Notes: generated from the sequence alone by a model not told the origin. Positions 1 through 8,731 are shown, counted from the stretch's first letter. The stretch: 64,000 nt of DNA from WJMT01 sp964624145 (GCA_964624145.1 CAZUXT010000003.1:124001-188000), one strand, 5' to 3'. A program made the numbers and translations.

Positions 1-2294
1 GGGAAGGAAAAACCCTGGTGGCCACTCTCCCGGCTTATCTTAACGCGCTTGAAAAAAACGGCAGTGTTCATATTGTCACGGTCAATGATTATTTGGCTAA
101 AAGGGACGCGGAGTGGATGGGGCCTGTGTATAAAACATTGGGCTTAGAAGTCGGAATCATACAGCATGACATGAATGAAATCGACAGGCAAGACTCCTAT
201 GAAAAAGATGTCACATACGGAACAAATAATGAATTCGGCTTCGACTATCTCAGAGATAATATGAAATTCCGTCTTGCGGACATCGCCCAGAAAGAACATA
301 AATTCGCCATTCTTGACGAAGTCGACAGTATTCTAGTAGACGAGGCCAGGACTCCCCTTATCATATCCGGTCCGACCGAAGATTCAACCTCCATATATTA
401 CAAAATCAACAACCTGGTGAAAAAACTGAATAAATCCAGAGATTATCAGATAGACGAAAAGACAAGAACCGCTGTTCTTACAGAGGAAGGAGTGGAGCAC
501 GCGGAAAAATCCCTTCATATAGAAAACCTGTATGACATCAAACATATGGATTTGATTCATGCCATCAATCAAGCCCTGAAAGCGCATCATCTCTTTAAAA
601 AAGATGTTGACTATATGATAAAAGACGGAAAGGTGGTCATTGTAGATGAATTTACAGGAAGACTCATGCCAGGAAGGAGGTACAGCGACGGCTTGCATCA
701 GGGATTGGAAGCGAAGGAAAACGTCCGAATCGAAGCTGAATATCAAACCCTGGCTTCTATAACATTCCAAAACTATTTCAGAATGTACGAAAAATTAGCC
801 GGCATGACCGGAACAGCGGCCACAGAAGCAGCTGAGTTTCATTCCCTATATGACCTTGACGTGGTCGAAATCCCCACTAATAAAACTCTTATAAGAAATG
901 AACATGATGACCTGATCTACAGGACAGCCAAAGAAAAATGGGATTCTGTGGCCAATGATATTATAGAAAGCAATAAGAAGGGAAGGCCTGTATTAGTAGG
1001 GACCATTTCCATTGAAAAGTCAGAATATCTCAGTTCCCTCCTGAATCAAAAACACATTAAACACAATGTCCTCAACGCAAAATATCATGAATCCGAAGCA
1101 AAGATCATAGCCCAGGCAGGAAGAATGGGTGCGGTCACTATTGCCACAAATATGGCAGGAAGAGGTGTTGATATTTTATTAGGAGGTAATCCTGAGTCCT
1201 TAGCCGAAGACTTTCTTAATAAAAAAGAGGATAAAGAAAATAATGACGAGGAGGAGCGCCAAAAAGCTCTGCAAAAAGCACTGTCCATCACAGAACCAGA
1301 AAAGGAAAAAGTTATCTCCCTGGGAGGGCTCCACGTTACAGGTACGGAAAGACACGAAGCCAGAAGAATAGACAATCAATTAAGAGGCAGGTGCGGAAGG
1401 CAGGGAGATCCGGGCTCATCCAGGTTCTATCTTTCCCTTGAAGATGACCTTATGCGCATCTTCGGAAGTGAAAAAATCTCAGGAATCATGACCAGAGTCG
1501 GAATGGAAGAAGGAATCCCAATTGAACACAAAATGGTCACCAAAGCCATTGAGAGAGCTCAAAAACAGGTGGAAGCCCGGAACTTTTCCATCCGAAAACA
1601 TCTTCTTGAATATGATGATGTGATGAACAAACAGAGAGAATCGATTTATTCACAGAGAAAAGAAATCCTTCAAGGAAAAGATATGAAGAAATTCCTACAG
1701 GAGATCAGTGTCAATATAGTCGATTGGATCATGGACACCAACACCAGTGAACAGGATTCCCCGGACGACTGGAATATTGAAGGTTTCAAGAATGCCATAA
1801 AGGCCCAGTTCGGGCTGGATGTCGACGAATTAGAAATCAACTGGGAAACCATTAATTTCCAAGAACTCCATGAAAAAACAATAAACGCCTTAAATGAGAT
1901 TTATGAAGAAAAAGAAAGAATAATCTCACTTGAGAGGATGAGGGAATTCGAGAGAATCATAATGCTTCAAGTGATTGATTCTCAATGGAAAGACCATCTG
2001 CTTGCTATGGATCATTTAAAAGAAGGCATAGGCTTGAGAGGATACGGGCAAAGAGATCCTCTTGTTGAATATAAAAGAGAAAGCTTTGATATGTTTCAAT
2101 CAATGATGGATAGGATTGAAGAGGAAACACTAAAGTATCTGTTTTTACTTCAGCCTGTTGAAAAAACAGAAATGCCGGAAAGAAAAGAACAGGAGATCTA
2201 TTATAAAAAACCTCAGAGTTCCCCGACAAGGCAGGGCAAAAAGGCCCGCTCTGTAATCCCTAGAAAGAGAAAAAAGGGTAAGAGAAAAAAATAA
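1..2294 (+). CDS. secA: Protein translocase ATPase SecA (5'-truncated by window edge)
   Basis: SecA is the cytosolic ATPase that drives unfolded preproteins through SecYEG. The reading frame is open from base 3 and begins inside the Walker A motif (EGKT), so roughly the first 100 residues lie outside the window. Visible parts are the nucleotide-binding domain with DEVDSILVDEAR (about bases 315-350), the preprotein cross-linking region with GMTGTAATEA, the second ATPase domain with MAGRGVDILLGGN and GRCGRQGDPGSS (both close to canonical), then helical scaffold and wing. The C-terminus is a short linker ending in a very basic tail (RKRKKGKRKK). The zinc-binding CxCxSGx8[HC]C tail found in many SecA proteins is absent. 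guaB follows after 16 bases on the same strand. Confidence 0.97.
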   Translation, partial: EGKTLVATLPAYLNALEKNGSVHIVTVNDYLAKRDAEWMGPVYKTLGLEVGIIQHDMNEIDRQDSYEKDVTYGTNNEFGFDYLRDNMKFRLADIAQKEHKFAILDEVDSILVDEARTPLIISGPTEDSTSIYYKINNLVKKLNKSRDYQIDEKTRTAVLTEEGVEHAEKSLHIENLYDIKHMDLIHAINQALKAHHLFKKDVDYMIKDGKVVIVDEFTGRLMPGRRYSDGLHQGLEAKENVRIEAEYQTLASITFQNYFRMYEKLAGMTGTAATEAAEFHSLYDLDVVEIPTNKTLIRNEHDDLIYRTAKEKWDSVANDIIESNKKGRPVLVGTISIEKSEYLSSLLNQKHIKHNVLNAKYHESEAKIIAQAGRMGAVTIATNMAGRGVDILLGGNPESLAEDFLNKKEDKENNDEEERQKALQKALSITEPEKEKVISLGGLHVTGTERHEARRIDNQLRGRCGRQGDPGSSRFYLSLEDDLMRIFGSEKISGIMTRVGMEEGIPIEHKMVTKAIERAQKQVEARNFSIRKHLLEYDDVMNKQRESIYSQRKEILQGKDMKKFLQEISVNIVDWIMDTNTSEQDSPDDWNIEGFKNAIKAQFGLDVDELEINWETINFQELHEKTINALNEIYEEKERIISLERMREFERIIMLQVIDSQWKDHLLAMDHLKEGIGLRGYGQRDPLVEYKRESFDMFQSMMDRIEEETLKYLFLLQPVEKTEMPERKEQEIYYKKPQSSPTRQGKKARSVIPRKRKKGKRKK

Positions 2295-2310
2295 AACAAG
2301 GAGGAAAAGG

Positions 2311-3774
2311 ATGTTGCATAAAGAAATATTAGAAGGCCTGACATTCGATGACGTGCTGATAATGCCTGCAAAGTCAAATATTCTTCCGGCTGAGGTTGAT
2401 GTAACAACAAAATTGAGCCGCAATATTGATTTATCCATGCCTATAATCAGCTCTGCAATGGACACGGTAACTGAATCCAAGATGGCTATTGCCCTGGCCC
2501 AAAACGGAGGGATAGGGATCATCCACAAGAATATGCCCATTGATAAACAGGCCGAAGAGGTGGATAAAGTCAAGCGTCATGAAAGCGGAATGATCGTCAA
2601 TCCCATAACCATGAAGCCGCAGAATAGGATATATGAAGCTAAAGAAGTCATGAAAAAATATCAAATCTCCGGACTTCCCATAACAGATGCAAACAACAAG
2701 TTAGTGGGTATCCTTACAAACCGGGATATCAGGTTTGAAACACGCCTCAATCTTGCCATAGAAAAAGCAATGACAAGGGAACTGGTCACGGTTCCGCTTG
2801 GAACCTCTATCGAAGAGGCAAAAAGGCTTTTTCATAAACATAAAATCGAAAAAATCCTCATGGTTGATGAGAAATTCCATCTGAAAGGATTAATAACATA
2901 CAAAGACATCCTAAAGCGGATTAAATATCCTCATGCCTGCAAGGATAAACTCGAGCAGCTGAGAGTGGGAGCCGCCATTGGAATAGCTGAAAACACCGTG
3001 GAAAGGGCTGCTGAACTCACTCGTGCTAAAAGTGATGTGCTTGTGGTTGACACAGCACACGGGCATTCACAGAAAGTCCTGGATACGGTCAAAAAATTGA
3101 GAAATAAATTTCCGGATGTGGAGCTTATCGCCGGTAATATAGGAACGGTAGAAGCCGCCAAAGATCTCATAAAACTCGATGTAGATGCCGTGAAAGTCGG
3201 AGTCGGTCCCGGATCCATCTGTACGACTCGAATCATATCCGGTGCTGGTATCCCGCAAATAACAGCTATTGCCAATGTTTATCAGATCACAGAAGCCCAT
3301 AACATTCCGCTCATAGCGGATGGAGGAATAAAATTTTCCGGTGACATAACAAAAGCCATAGTTGCTGGAGCTGATTCAGTCATGATAGGCAACCTCTTAG
3401 CTGGGACTGATGAATCCCCGGGAGAAGTGGTTATCTACCAGGGTCGCTCTTACAAAATTTACCGGGGCATGGGATCCCTGGAAGCCATGCGTGAAGGAAG
3501 GACCGGAGATAGATATTTTCAAGACACAACAAACAAAGCAAAATTAGTACCTGAAGGCATAGAAGGCCGTGTCCCCAACAAAGGCAGTGTCTCTCACATA
3601 ATACAGATGATGGTGGGTGGACTTAGGGCCGGAATGGGCTATGCTGGCTGCTCCAGTGTAAAGGATCTGCAGAAAAAAGCGAGATTTATTAAAATCACAT
3701 CCACAGGAATCAGGGAAAGTCATGTCCATGATGTCATCATTACCAAGGAAGCACCTAATTACCACCTCGACTGA
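2311..3774 (+). CDS. guaB: IMP dehydrogenase
   Basis: Converts IMP to XMP with NAD, the committed step of GMP synthesis. The length (487 aa) is standard. The TIM barrel is interrupted by two CBS domains at about residues 95-205 (for example KYQISGLPITDANNKLVGIL). The catalytic loop is GPGSICTTR with nucleophile Cys304, followed by ADGGIKFSGDI and the phosphate-binding GNLLAG. The flap region reads YRGMGSLEAM, and the C-terminal RAGMGYAGC is conserved. A strong ribosome site (AAGGAGG) lies just before the ATG. It is probably cotranscribed with secA. Nothing is unusual. Confidence 0.97.
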   Translation: MLHKEILEGLTFDDVLIMPAKSNILPAEVDVTTKLSRNIDLSMPIISSAMDTVTESKMAIALAQNGGIGIIHKNMPIDKQAEEVDKVKRHESGMIVNPITMKPQNRIYEAKEVMKKYQISGLPITDANNKLVGILTNRDIRFETRLNLAIEKAMTRELVTVPLGTSIEEAKRLFHKHKIEKILMVDEKFHLKGLITYKDILKRIKYPHACKDKLEQLRVGAAIGIAENTVERAAELTRAKSDVLVVDTAHGHSQKVLDTVKKLRNKFPDVELIAGNIGTVEAAKDLIKLDVDAVKVGVGPGSICTTRIISGAGIPQITAIANVYQITEAHNIPLIADGGIKFSGDITKAIVAGADSVMIGNLLAGTDESPGEVVIYQGRSYKIYRGMGSLEAMREGRTGDRYFQDTTNKAKLVPEGIEGRVPNKGSVSHIIQMMVGGLRAGMGYAGCSSVKDLQKKARFIKITSTGIRESHVHDVIITKEAPNYHLD

Positions 3775-3795
3775 TCCCGGTCATTCATAAAATGT

Positions 3796-3982
3796 GAAAT
3801 TCAGGTATGGCCTGTGCTCCCTTCAGATTTTTAACGCCATTCTCCTTCGTTTTTCTCGGCTCCTGCGTAACTCCCCCCGTCCGTGGGTCAGACATACTCA
3901 GAGCCCGGCTTTGCCGGGTACCCTCGAAAAGCCTCATCAGAAGGCTAAATCTTCAATGTCGCTTCAGCCACACCTGAATTTC
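3796..3982 (+). repeat. 187-bp dispersed non-coding element, copy 1, with terminal inverted repeats
   Basis: This fills the gap after guaB. The ends are a 16-bp imperfect inverted repeat (GAAATTCAGGTATGGC at the left, GCCACACCTGAATTTC at the right; one mismatch). A second copy of exactly the same length lies inverted at 23383-23569, with 16 differences in 187 positions and no gaps. Six of those 16 differences form three compensatory pairs: two in an internal GC-rich hairpin (CCGGC-TTT-GCCGG core near 3906-3922) and one in the terminal repeat. A 63-codon frame runs through it, but the substitutions keep pairing rather than protein, so it is not called as a gene. No transposase is present. It resembles a MITE or a mobile structured RNA. 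Confidence 0.85.
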
Positions 3983-4066
3983 TGAAGGAGTACGCTATTC
4001 CTGTTGGATAAATAACATCATGCCTCATTCAGACTTTCAGGAAGTCTGGCTGGTTAAGAATTCATC
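3983..4066 (+). repeat. Diverged tail segment of the dispersed element
   Basis: These 84 bases directly follow element copy 1 and align without gaps, at about 70% identity, to the reverse complement of 23261-23344 beside copy 2. The best-conserved part is CTTTCAGG followed by CTGGCTGGTT. In copy 2 this tail is separated from the 187-bp element by about 40 extra bases. The family is therefore modular. Together with 3796-3982 it accounts for almost all of the 320-base gap between guaB and panD. Confidence 0.7.
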
Positions 4067-4094
4067 TAAACCATAAGGATTAGAGGTAAGGTTT

Positions 4095-4451
4095 TTATTT
4101 GGTTTCTTTGATTTTGTTATCTTTGTCCAGTATCAGTATTTTAGGCCTGTGAAAGTCAGCTTCCTCATCACTCATTAGAGAATAGGAGGCAATGATGATT
4201 TTATCTCCGATACTGACTTTATGAGCCGCTGCCCCGTTCAAACAAATCACTCCAGGCCTTTTTTCATCCTGTATCACATAAGTTATAAATCTTTCTCCAT
4301 TCGAAATATTATAGATATGGACCTGTTCAAAAGGAAAAAGGTCTGCCTCTCTAATCAAATCTTTGGCTAAGGTAATACTTCCCTGGTAATTGACATTTTT
4401 TTCTGTGACCTTTGCATTATGTATCTTGGATTTAAGCATGATTCTTGTCAT
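4095..4451 (-). CDS. panD: Aspartate 1-decarboxylase
   Basis: Decarboxylates aspartate to beta-alanine for pantothenate and CoA synthesis. It is a pyruvoyl enzyme made as a proenzyme that self-cleaves. The cleavage site Gly24-Ser25 (YQGSIT) is in the expected place. NGAAAH and the late GDKIIIASY are family signatures. The length (118 aa) is typical. AAGGAGG lies just before the chosen ATG. It is the last gene of the minus-strand pan cluster; panC lies 72 bases upstream. Confidence 0.96.
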   Translation of the reverse strand: MTRIMLKSKIHNAKVTEKNVNYQGSITLAKDLIREADLFPFEQVHIYNISNGERFITYVIQDEKRPGVICLNGAAAHKVSIGDKIIIASYSLMSDEEADFHRPKILILDKDNKIKETK

Positions 4452-4523
4452 TCTTTTGCCTCCTTAAACTGGCCCGGATCTTTCATAAAAATCATCGACA
4501 CATCAAATTGTGATTGATCAAGC

Positions 4524-5366
4524 TCAAACAATCATATTGTCTATCAATCTTACTTTTCCCATGTACACAGCTAAAGCAATGAGAGTTCTTCCTTCCTTAA
4601 TTTCCGTCACCGATTCCAGGGTATTTTTATCGACGATCTCAATATAATCTATTTTTGCTGGTTCTTCTTTTATTATCTCATTCCTTATCAAATTGACTAA
4701 TTCACTCGATTCCTTCTTCCCTCCTCTGACGGCCTCCTTTGCCAACTGAAGGCTTCTGTATAAACATCTGGCGGCTGACCTCTCCTCCTTCTTAAGAAGG
4801 CTGTTTCTCGAACTTAAGGCTACCCCGTCCTGTTCCCTGACGATGGGCAGGACTGATATTGCGACATCCATATTGAGGTCTTCAAGCATTTTTTTCAAAA
4901 TAACAGCCTGCTGGGAATCTTTCTGCCCGAAGTAGGCACAATCAGGTCCTACAATATGAAAGAGCTTCAGAACCACGGTACAAACACCTCTGAAATGACC
5001 GGGTCTTGAAGCACCGCACATCACATCCTGCAGGTCATGCACTTCAACATATGTTTTGTATCCATCCGGATACATATCGCTGTCGTTAGGCGTGAACAAA
5101 TAATCCACTCCCTCTCCGGCCAGAATCTCCGCATCTTTGTCCAGGTCCCGGGGATATTGTTCAAAATCCTCATTCGGACCGAACTGAGTGGGATTTACAT
5201 ACACACTTACAACAGTATAGTCTGTTCTTTTAACAGACTCTCTGACCAGACTTAAATGGCCTTCATGTAAATACCCCATAGTGGGAACAAAACCTATGGT
5301 TTCCCCTTCAGACCGGTGCCTGCGCATTTTCTCCTTCACTTCCTCAATACTTTGTATCACTTTCAT
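4524..5366 (-). CDS. panC: Pantothenate synthetase (pantoate--beta-alanine ligase)
   Basis: Joins pantoate and beta-alanine with ATP to form pantothenate. The nucleotidyltransferase signature PTMGYLHEGHLSLV (HIGH-like) is near residue 30, and VYVNPTQFGPNEDF and YFGQKDSQQAV follow in the expected order. SSRNS provides the KMSKS-equivalent loop. The length (280 aa) is normal. It lies 39 bases downstream of panB and upstream of panD, so all three dedicated pantothenate steps are together. Confidence 0.96.
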   Translation of the reverse strand: MKVIQSIEEVKEKMRRHRSEGETIGFVPTMGYLHEGHLSLVRESVKRTDYTVVSVYVNPTQFGPNEDFEQYPRDLDKDAEILAGEGVDYLFTPNDSDMYPDGYKTYVEVHDLQDVMCGASRPGHFRGVCTVVLKLFHIVGPDCAYFGQKDSQQAVILKKMLEDLNMDVAISVLPIVREQDGVALSSRNSLLKKEERSAARCLYRSLQLAKEAVRGGKKESSELVNLIRNEIIKEEPAKIDYIEIVDKNTLESVTEIKEGRTLIALAVYMGKVRLIDNMIV

Positions 5367-5405
5367 GATTGTTTCCCGCTCTTCCTAAAAAAGTCTTCGA
5401 AGCCC

Positions 5406-6272
5406 TCATCTATCTTTTGTTTTTTTTGGAAGAAAGGCCTTTTCTATCTCCCTGGAATGATAGGAATAGACATCCGTAGGGAATGTATTGTCTCTCACTT
5501 CTTTCACATATTGACTGATTCCCTGAATCAGTATTTCATTCATGTCAACGTATTTTTTTACATATTTGGGCAAATATCCGTTTGAATATCCCAATAGGTC
5601 ATGGAAAACCAGAATCTGTCCATCGCAATAAGGGCCGGCTCCGATACCTATAGTGGGAATACTCAGCTTGTCCGTGATAACCTCGGCCAGTTCCAAGGGA
5701 ACGCACTCAAGGATTACGGAAAAAACACCTGCTTCTTCCAGTTTTTTTGCCTGATCTATGATCTGATAAGCCTCTTCCTTATTCTTCCCTCTGACCTTAA
5801 AACTGCCTATCCGATTGATTGACTGGGGAGTCAATCCGACATGGCCCATAACCGGGATATCCGCTTCTATCAATGCGTGTATTATCTCCAGCCGGTAGGA
5901 AGAGGCCCCTTCTATCTTTACAGCCCTGGCTCCAGCTTCCTTTACAAAACGAAAAGCATTCCGTACAGCTTCCTGTTTGGAGACTTGAAAACTCATATAC
6001 GGCATATCCCCTACCACAAGGGCTCTTTTGACCCCTCTGCTTACTGCTTTTGTATGGTGTATCATCTCATCCATGGTAACAGGAATGGTATCAGCATAGC
6101 CGAGAACAACCATGCCCAGGGAATCTCCCACAAGAACAATGTCCACTCCCACACAGTCAACTATCTTTGCCGTAGGATAATCATAGGCGGTCAGCGCAAC
6201 AATCTTTTCTCTCTTTTCTTTTTTTTTGATCAGGTCTGTAATAATGACCCTTTGATTTAAATTTTCAGACAT
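5406..6272 (-). CDS. panB: 3-methyl-2-oxobutanoate hydroxymethyltransferase
   Basis: Transfers a hydroxymethyl group from methylene-THF to ketoisovalerate, giving ketopantoate. The TIM-barrel signatures are all present: TAYDYPTA near residue 30, DIVLVGDSLGMVVLG with the metal-binding Asp, GHVGLTPQS, and IGIGAGPYCDGQ near the end. The length is 288 aa against about 265-285 usually; the extra residues are a basic C-terminal tail (KAFLPKKTKDR). A purine-rich GAGAGGAAG precedes the ATG. No panE is visible in the window. Confidence 0.96.
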   Translation of the reverse strand: MSENLNQRVIITDLIKKKEKREKIVALTAYDYPTAKIVDCVGVDIVLVGDSLGMVVLGYADTIPVTMDEMIHHTKAVSRGVKRALVVGDMPYMSFQVSKQEAVRNAFRFVKEAGARAVKIEGASSYRLEIIHALIEADIPVMGHVGLTPQSINRIGSFKVRGKNKEEAYQIIDQAKKLEEAGVFSVILECVPLELAEVITDKLSIPTIGIGAGPYCDGQILVFHDLLGYSNGYLPKYVKKYVDMNEILIQGISQYVKEVRDNTFPTDVYSYHSREIEKAFLPKKTKDR

Positions 6273-6325
6273 GCATCTTCCTCTCTCCCCATCCTGCCTT
6301 TACTTATCAGGATTGAGGCAAAGTC

Positions 6326-7006
6326 TCATTTATCTGTCTTCTCTCTCTTTTTCTGGTTATGCTTACCCAGGGGAACATAATAGAGAGTATTTTTTTTCAT
6401 TTGCGCGATTTTGTCAACAATATCCTCTACATCTTCCCTTCTTTCAAAGTCAAGATCATCTGCCTTAACGACCAACAAAGGTGTCGCCTGATAATTAAAA
6501 AAGAAATAGTCAAAGGCCTCCAGTATATCTTCCAGATACTTCTCAGAAATGTTTTTCTCCATTTCCGATCCGGTCCTTGATATCCTCTCCAGAATGGTAT
6601 CCAGAGATATTTGAAGATAGATGGATAAATCCGGCTTGGCTACTTTTTCGTGGAAAATACCGAATATTTTCTCATACACTATCAACTCTTCATCTGTCAG
6701 AGTCTGATAGGCATAAATTTTGTCCTTCTCAAAAAGATAGTCACATATGATCCGTTCTGAGAACAGATCCCTCTGTAACAATGTTGACTGTTGGTGATAT
6801 CTATTGACAAGAAAAACGAGTTGCGTCAAAAAACCAGCTCCTTCTTTTTCTTCATAAAAATTTTTTAAGTAGGGGTTATCCTCCTGGTCAAAAACAGCTT
6901 TCCCTCCAATTTCTTTAGATAATGCCTGAACCAGTCTTTTTTTCCCGGACTTCATCATTCCTTCAACGGCTATGTGGTTGAAAGGGATATCTTCCTTTGA
7001 AGCCAT
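6326..7006 (-). CDS. Deoxynucleoside kinase family protein with atypical P-loop
   Basis: Similar to the bacterial dNK/dGK family that phosphorylates deoxynucleosides and often sits beside folK and panBC. Family features include SERIICDYLFEKDKIYA (substrate-binding Asp region), PDLSIYLQISLDTILERI and the C-terminal VVKADDLDF. The P-loop, residues 16-23, reads GMMKSGKK. The GxxxxGK spacing is kept, but the final Ser/Thr that coordinates magnesium is Lys. The codons (TCC GGG AAA AAA AGA) are clear, so a simple frameshift does not explain it. It is 53 bases upstream of panB and is likely cotranscribed. The fold is confident; the activity is less so. Confidence 0.8.
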   Translation of the reverse strand: MASKEDIPFNHIAVEGMMKSGKKRLVQALSKEIGGKAVFDQEDNPYLKNFYEEKEGAGFLTQLVFLVNRYHQQSTLLQRDLFSERIICDYLFEKDKIYAYQTLTDEELIVYEKIFGIFHEKVAKPDLSIYLQISLDTILERISRTGSEMEKNISEKYLEDILEAFDYFFFNYQATPLLVVKADDLDFERREDVEDIVDKIAQMKKNTLYYVPLGKHNQKKREKTDK

Positions 7007-7024
7007 CGGTCTCTTTCCACTCCT

Positions 7025-7111
7025 CTAAGCATCACTTTGAAACAGAATAATGACTAAAATAACGAATATGCCATAAGAAGTCAAACGGCGCATCCAACCT
7101 GACCTGTCCAT
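7025..7111 (-). CDS. Possible 28-residue single-span membrane peptide
   Basis: A short frame fills the gap between pspC and the kinase gene. It starts MDRSGWMRRLTSYG and continues into a hydrophobic stretch (IFVILVIILF) with positive residues before it, which fits a small membrane peptide. There is no convincing ribosome site in front, and the frame is too short for coding statistics. It could be chance. Confidence 0.2.
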   Translation of the reverse strand: MDRSGWMRRLTSYGIFVILVIILFQSDA

Positions 7112-7128
7112 GTTGAAATACCGGGCCG

Positions 7129-7359
7129 CTATTTGGATGACTCCCTCTTTTTTTTTGACGGAACAACTTCTTCCTCCGCAGGAATGATAATCCAGGCTAT
7201 GATATAAAACACCAGCATGGGGAATAAGGCAGTGATCAAGGCAAGCCCTGCAAATATCAATCTAATGAGGGATACATCCAGGTCAAAGTATCTTGATATT
7301 CCGGCACACACCCCCCCGATCATTTTGCTGCTCTGCAACCGGTAAAGTCTTTTTGTCAT
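7129..7359 (-). CDS. PspC-domain membrane protein
   Basis: A 76-aa protein with the PspC signature KMIGGVCAGISRYFDLD followed by a transmembrane segment (ALFPMLVFYIIAWIIIPAEE) and a charged tail. PspC proteins act in the phage-shock / envelope-stress response and can also be stand-alone small membrane proteins. There is no pspA or pspB nearby. A good ribosome site (AGGAGATAAAG) precedes the ATG. It lies 20 bases downstream of the MobB-like gene and is part of the long minus-strand run. Confidence 0.88.
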   Translation of the reverse strand: MTKRLYRLQSSKMIGGVCAGISRYFDLDVSLIRLIFAGLALITALFPMLVFYIIAWIIIPAEEEVVPSKKKRESSK

Positions 7360-7379
7360 GATCTTTATCTCCTGTAGTC

Positions 7380-8171
7380 TTAATAGGTAACAGATATCAT
7401 TATTTTCTTCGGCTCTTCTTGGACTCCTTCAAGAGTTCCGGTCATCCCTGAAACCATACGTGAAATAAATCCCCTTAGGAACCGGTTCAATCCCACTCTT
7501 TTTCCATTTATTTTCAGGCAAATTTTAGAATCTTCCATTATTGACAGTTCTATCTCTTTTATACGGTCCTCAACTCCATGCAAAGGTTTGACCGCTGCCC
7601 TGAGCACATTAGAAAATTCCTGTTGTAAAAAACAATTCAAAGGGATATTCTTCTTATCCACTTTCAGTGTAATATTAACTTCCCTCTTTATTGTTCCATT
7701 TTCTATAAGATCTGCAATTTCCTTTATTTCATTGGTTTTAAACACAGGGATGTCCAGTTTGACCTCAAAATCAGCCACAACCGCCAACAATTCATCAACA
7801 GGGGTCTCCGGCTCCATCTGGATGCCTTCTCTGAGAACCTCTATTTTTTCAGCTCCACTCTCTCCATGCCCGCCCTCAGAAAGCACGATATCCATATTCT
7901 TAAAATAGGACTCAGCAACATCCTTCATGCTTGGCTTACCATCATCCTTCCTTATAACCGCTGTCCTTCTCTCAGAGACCAAGGCAACCGCATCCGCACC
8001 TGCTTCCATAAGATACCAGGAATCCTTTCCTTCCAGGTCAAGAGAGAATCCGCGAGAGCATGACTTTAAGGCGCCCACTGAATACCCTCTTTGTTTCAAT
8101 TCACAAATCAAGAGTTTTATAAGAGATGTCTTTCCTGTATTGGACTTCCCGACAAAGACAATCAATTTCAC
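7380..8171 (-). CDS. MobB-like P-loop GTPase with extra C-terminal domain
   Basis: Residues 1 to about 150 match MobB, the GTP-binding adaptor of molybdenum cofactor guanylation: Walker A GKSNTGKTSLI at residues 8-18, GALKSCSRGFSLDLEGKDSW, and IVLSEGGHG, where MobB normally has a conserved VEG. The last ~100 residues (from about 165) are not part of MobB. They read as a small alpha/beta module with two similar halves: KVDKKNIPLNCFLQ and KINGKRVGLNRFLR. The start is GTG, supported by CCGGAG upstream. No MobA, MoeA or molybdoenzyme is in the window, so the partner is unknown. Confidence 0.82.
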   Translation of the reverse strand: MKLIVFVGKSNTGKTSLIKLLICELKQRGYSVGALKSCSRGFSLDLEGKDSWYLMEAGADAVALVSERRTAVIRKDDGKPSMKDVAESYFKNMDIVLSEGGHGESGAEKIEVLREGIQMEPETPVDELLAVVADFEVKLDIPVFKTNEIKEIADLIENGTIKREVNITLKVDKKNIPLNCFLQQEFSNVLRAAVKPLHGVEDRIKEIELSIMEDSKICLKINGKRVGLNRFLRGFISRMVSGMTGTLEGVQEEPKKIMISVTY

Positions 8172-8185
8172 TGATGTCTCCGGAT

Positions 8186-8731
8186 TTAAAGTCCGAGCTC
8201 CTTATCAATATCCTGCATGGCTTTCAAACTTATGGAAACAAGTTCATCCAGTTCAAGTCCGGTATTCTTGATTTCCTCAATAACATCTCGCTTAGCACCC
8301 CTGGCAAAACTTTTTTCTTTATATCTTCTCTTGACAAAATCCGGGTCAACCTCTCTTATTTTCTTGCTGGGATGCATAAGGGTGGCGGCAACAATAAGTC
8401 CTGTTAAAGGATCCACAGAATATATGGCCCAGTCCATCTTTGATTCACATGCAGCCATTCCTGAATGAGCCCTTATGGCCCTCAGAATATCCAGATCAAT
8501 ATCATAATCCTCTAAGATGGTCATGGCCTCGATTCCATGCTTTTCAGGAGATTTTTCGGTCATTTCATAATCTATATCATGTAATAATCCGGCAAGCCCC
8601 CATTTTTCGACATCTTCATTAAATTTTTTTGCCAGGGCTCTCATGCATGCTTCCACAGCAAGAGAGTGTTTAATGAGATTTTTGTTTTTTAGATGCTCCT
8701 TAACCAATTGGAAAGCTTCTTCCCTGTTCAT
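8186..8731 (-). CDS. HD-domain phosphohydrolase
   Basis: A 181-aa single-domain HD protein of the HDIG type. Metal ligands are visible: His22 (LIKHSLAVE), His51-Asp52 (GLLHDIDYE), His66 (KHGIEA) and His87 in RAHSGM. Such proteins hydrolyse phosphate esters of nucleotides; the substrate cannot be told. I place the start at the ATG at 8731 because GGAG is 7 bases ahead of it; an upstream TTG at 8737 sits too close. The MobB-like gene follows after 14 bases and the PQQ lipoprotein precedes it by 16. Confidence 0.85.
   Translation of the reverse strand: MNREEAFQLVKEHLKNKNLIKHSLAVEACMRALAKKFNEDVEKWGLAGLLHDIDYEMTEKSPEKHGIEAMTILEDYDIDLDILRAIRAHSGMAACESKMDWAIYSVDPLTGLIVAATLMHPSKKIREVDPDFVKRRYKEKSFARGAKRDVIEEIKNTGLELDELVSISLKAMQDIDKELGL

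Noticed and set aside
3794..3985. 63-aa frame in the repeat after guaB and its 97-aa counterpart at 23350-23643
   Set aside because: They translate similarly only because both lie in the same DNA repeat; about half the substitutions are non-conservative and the paired changes preserve hairpins.
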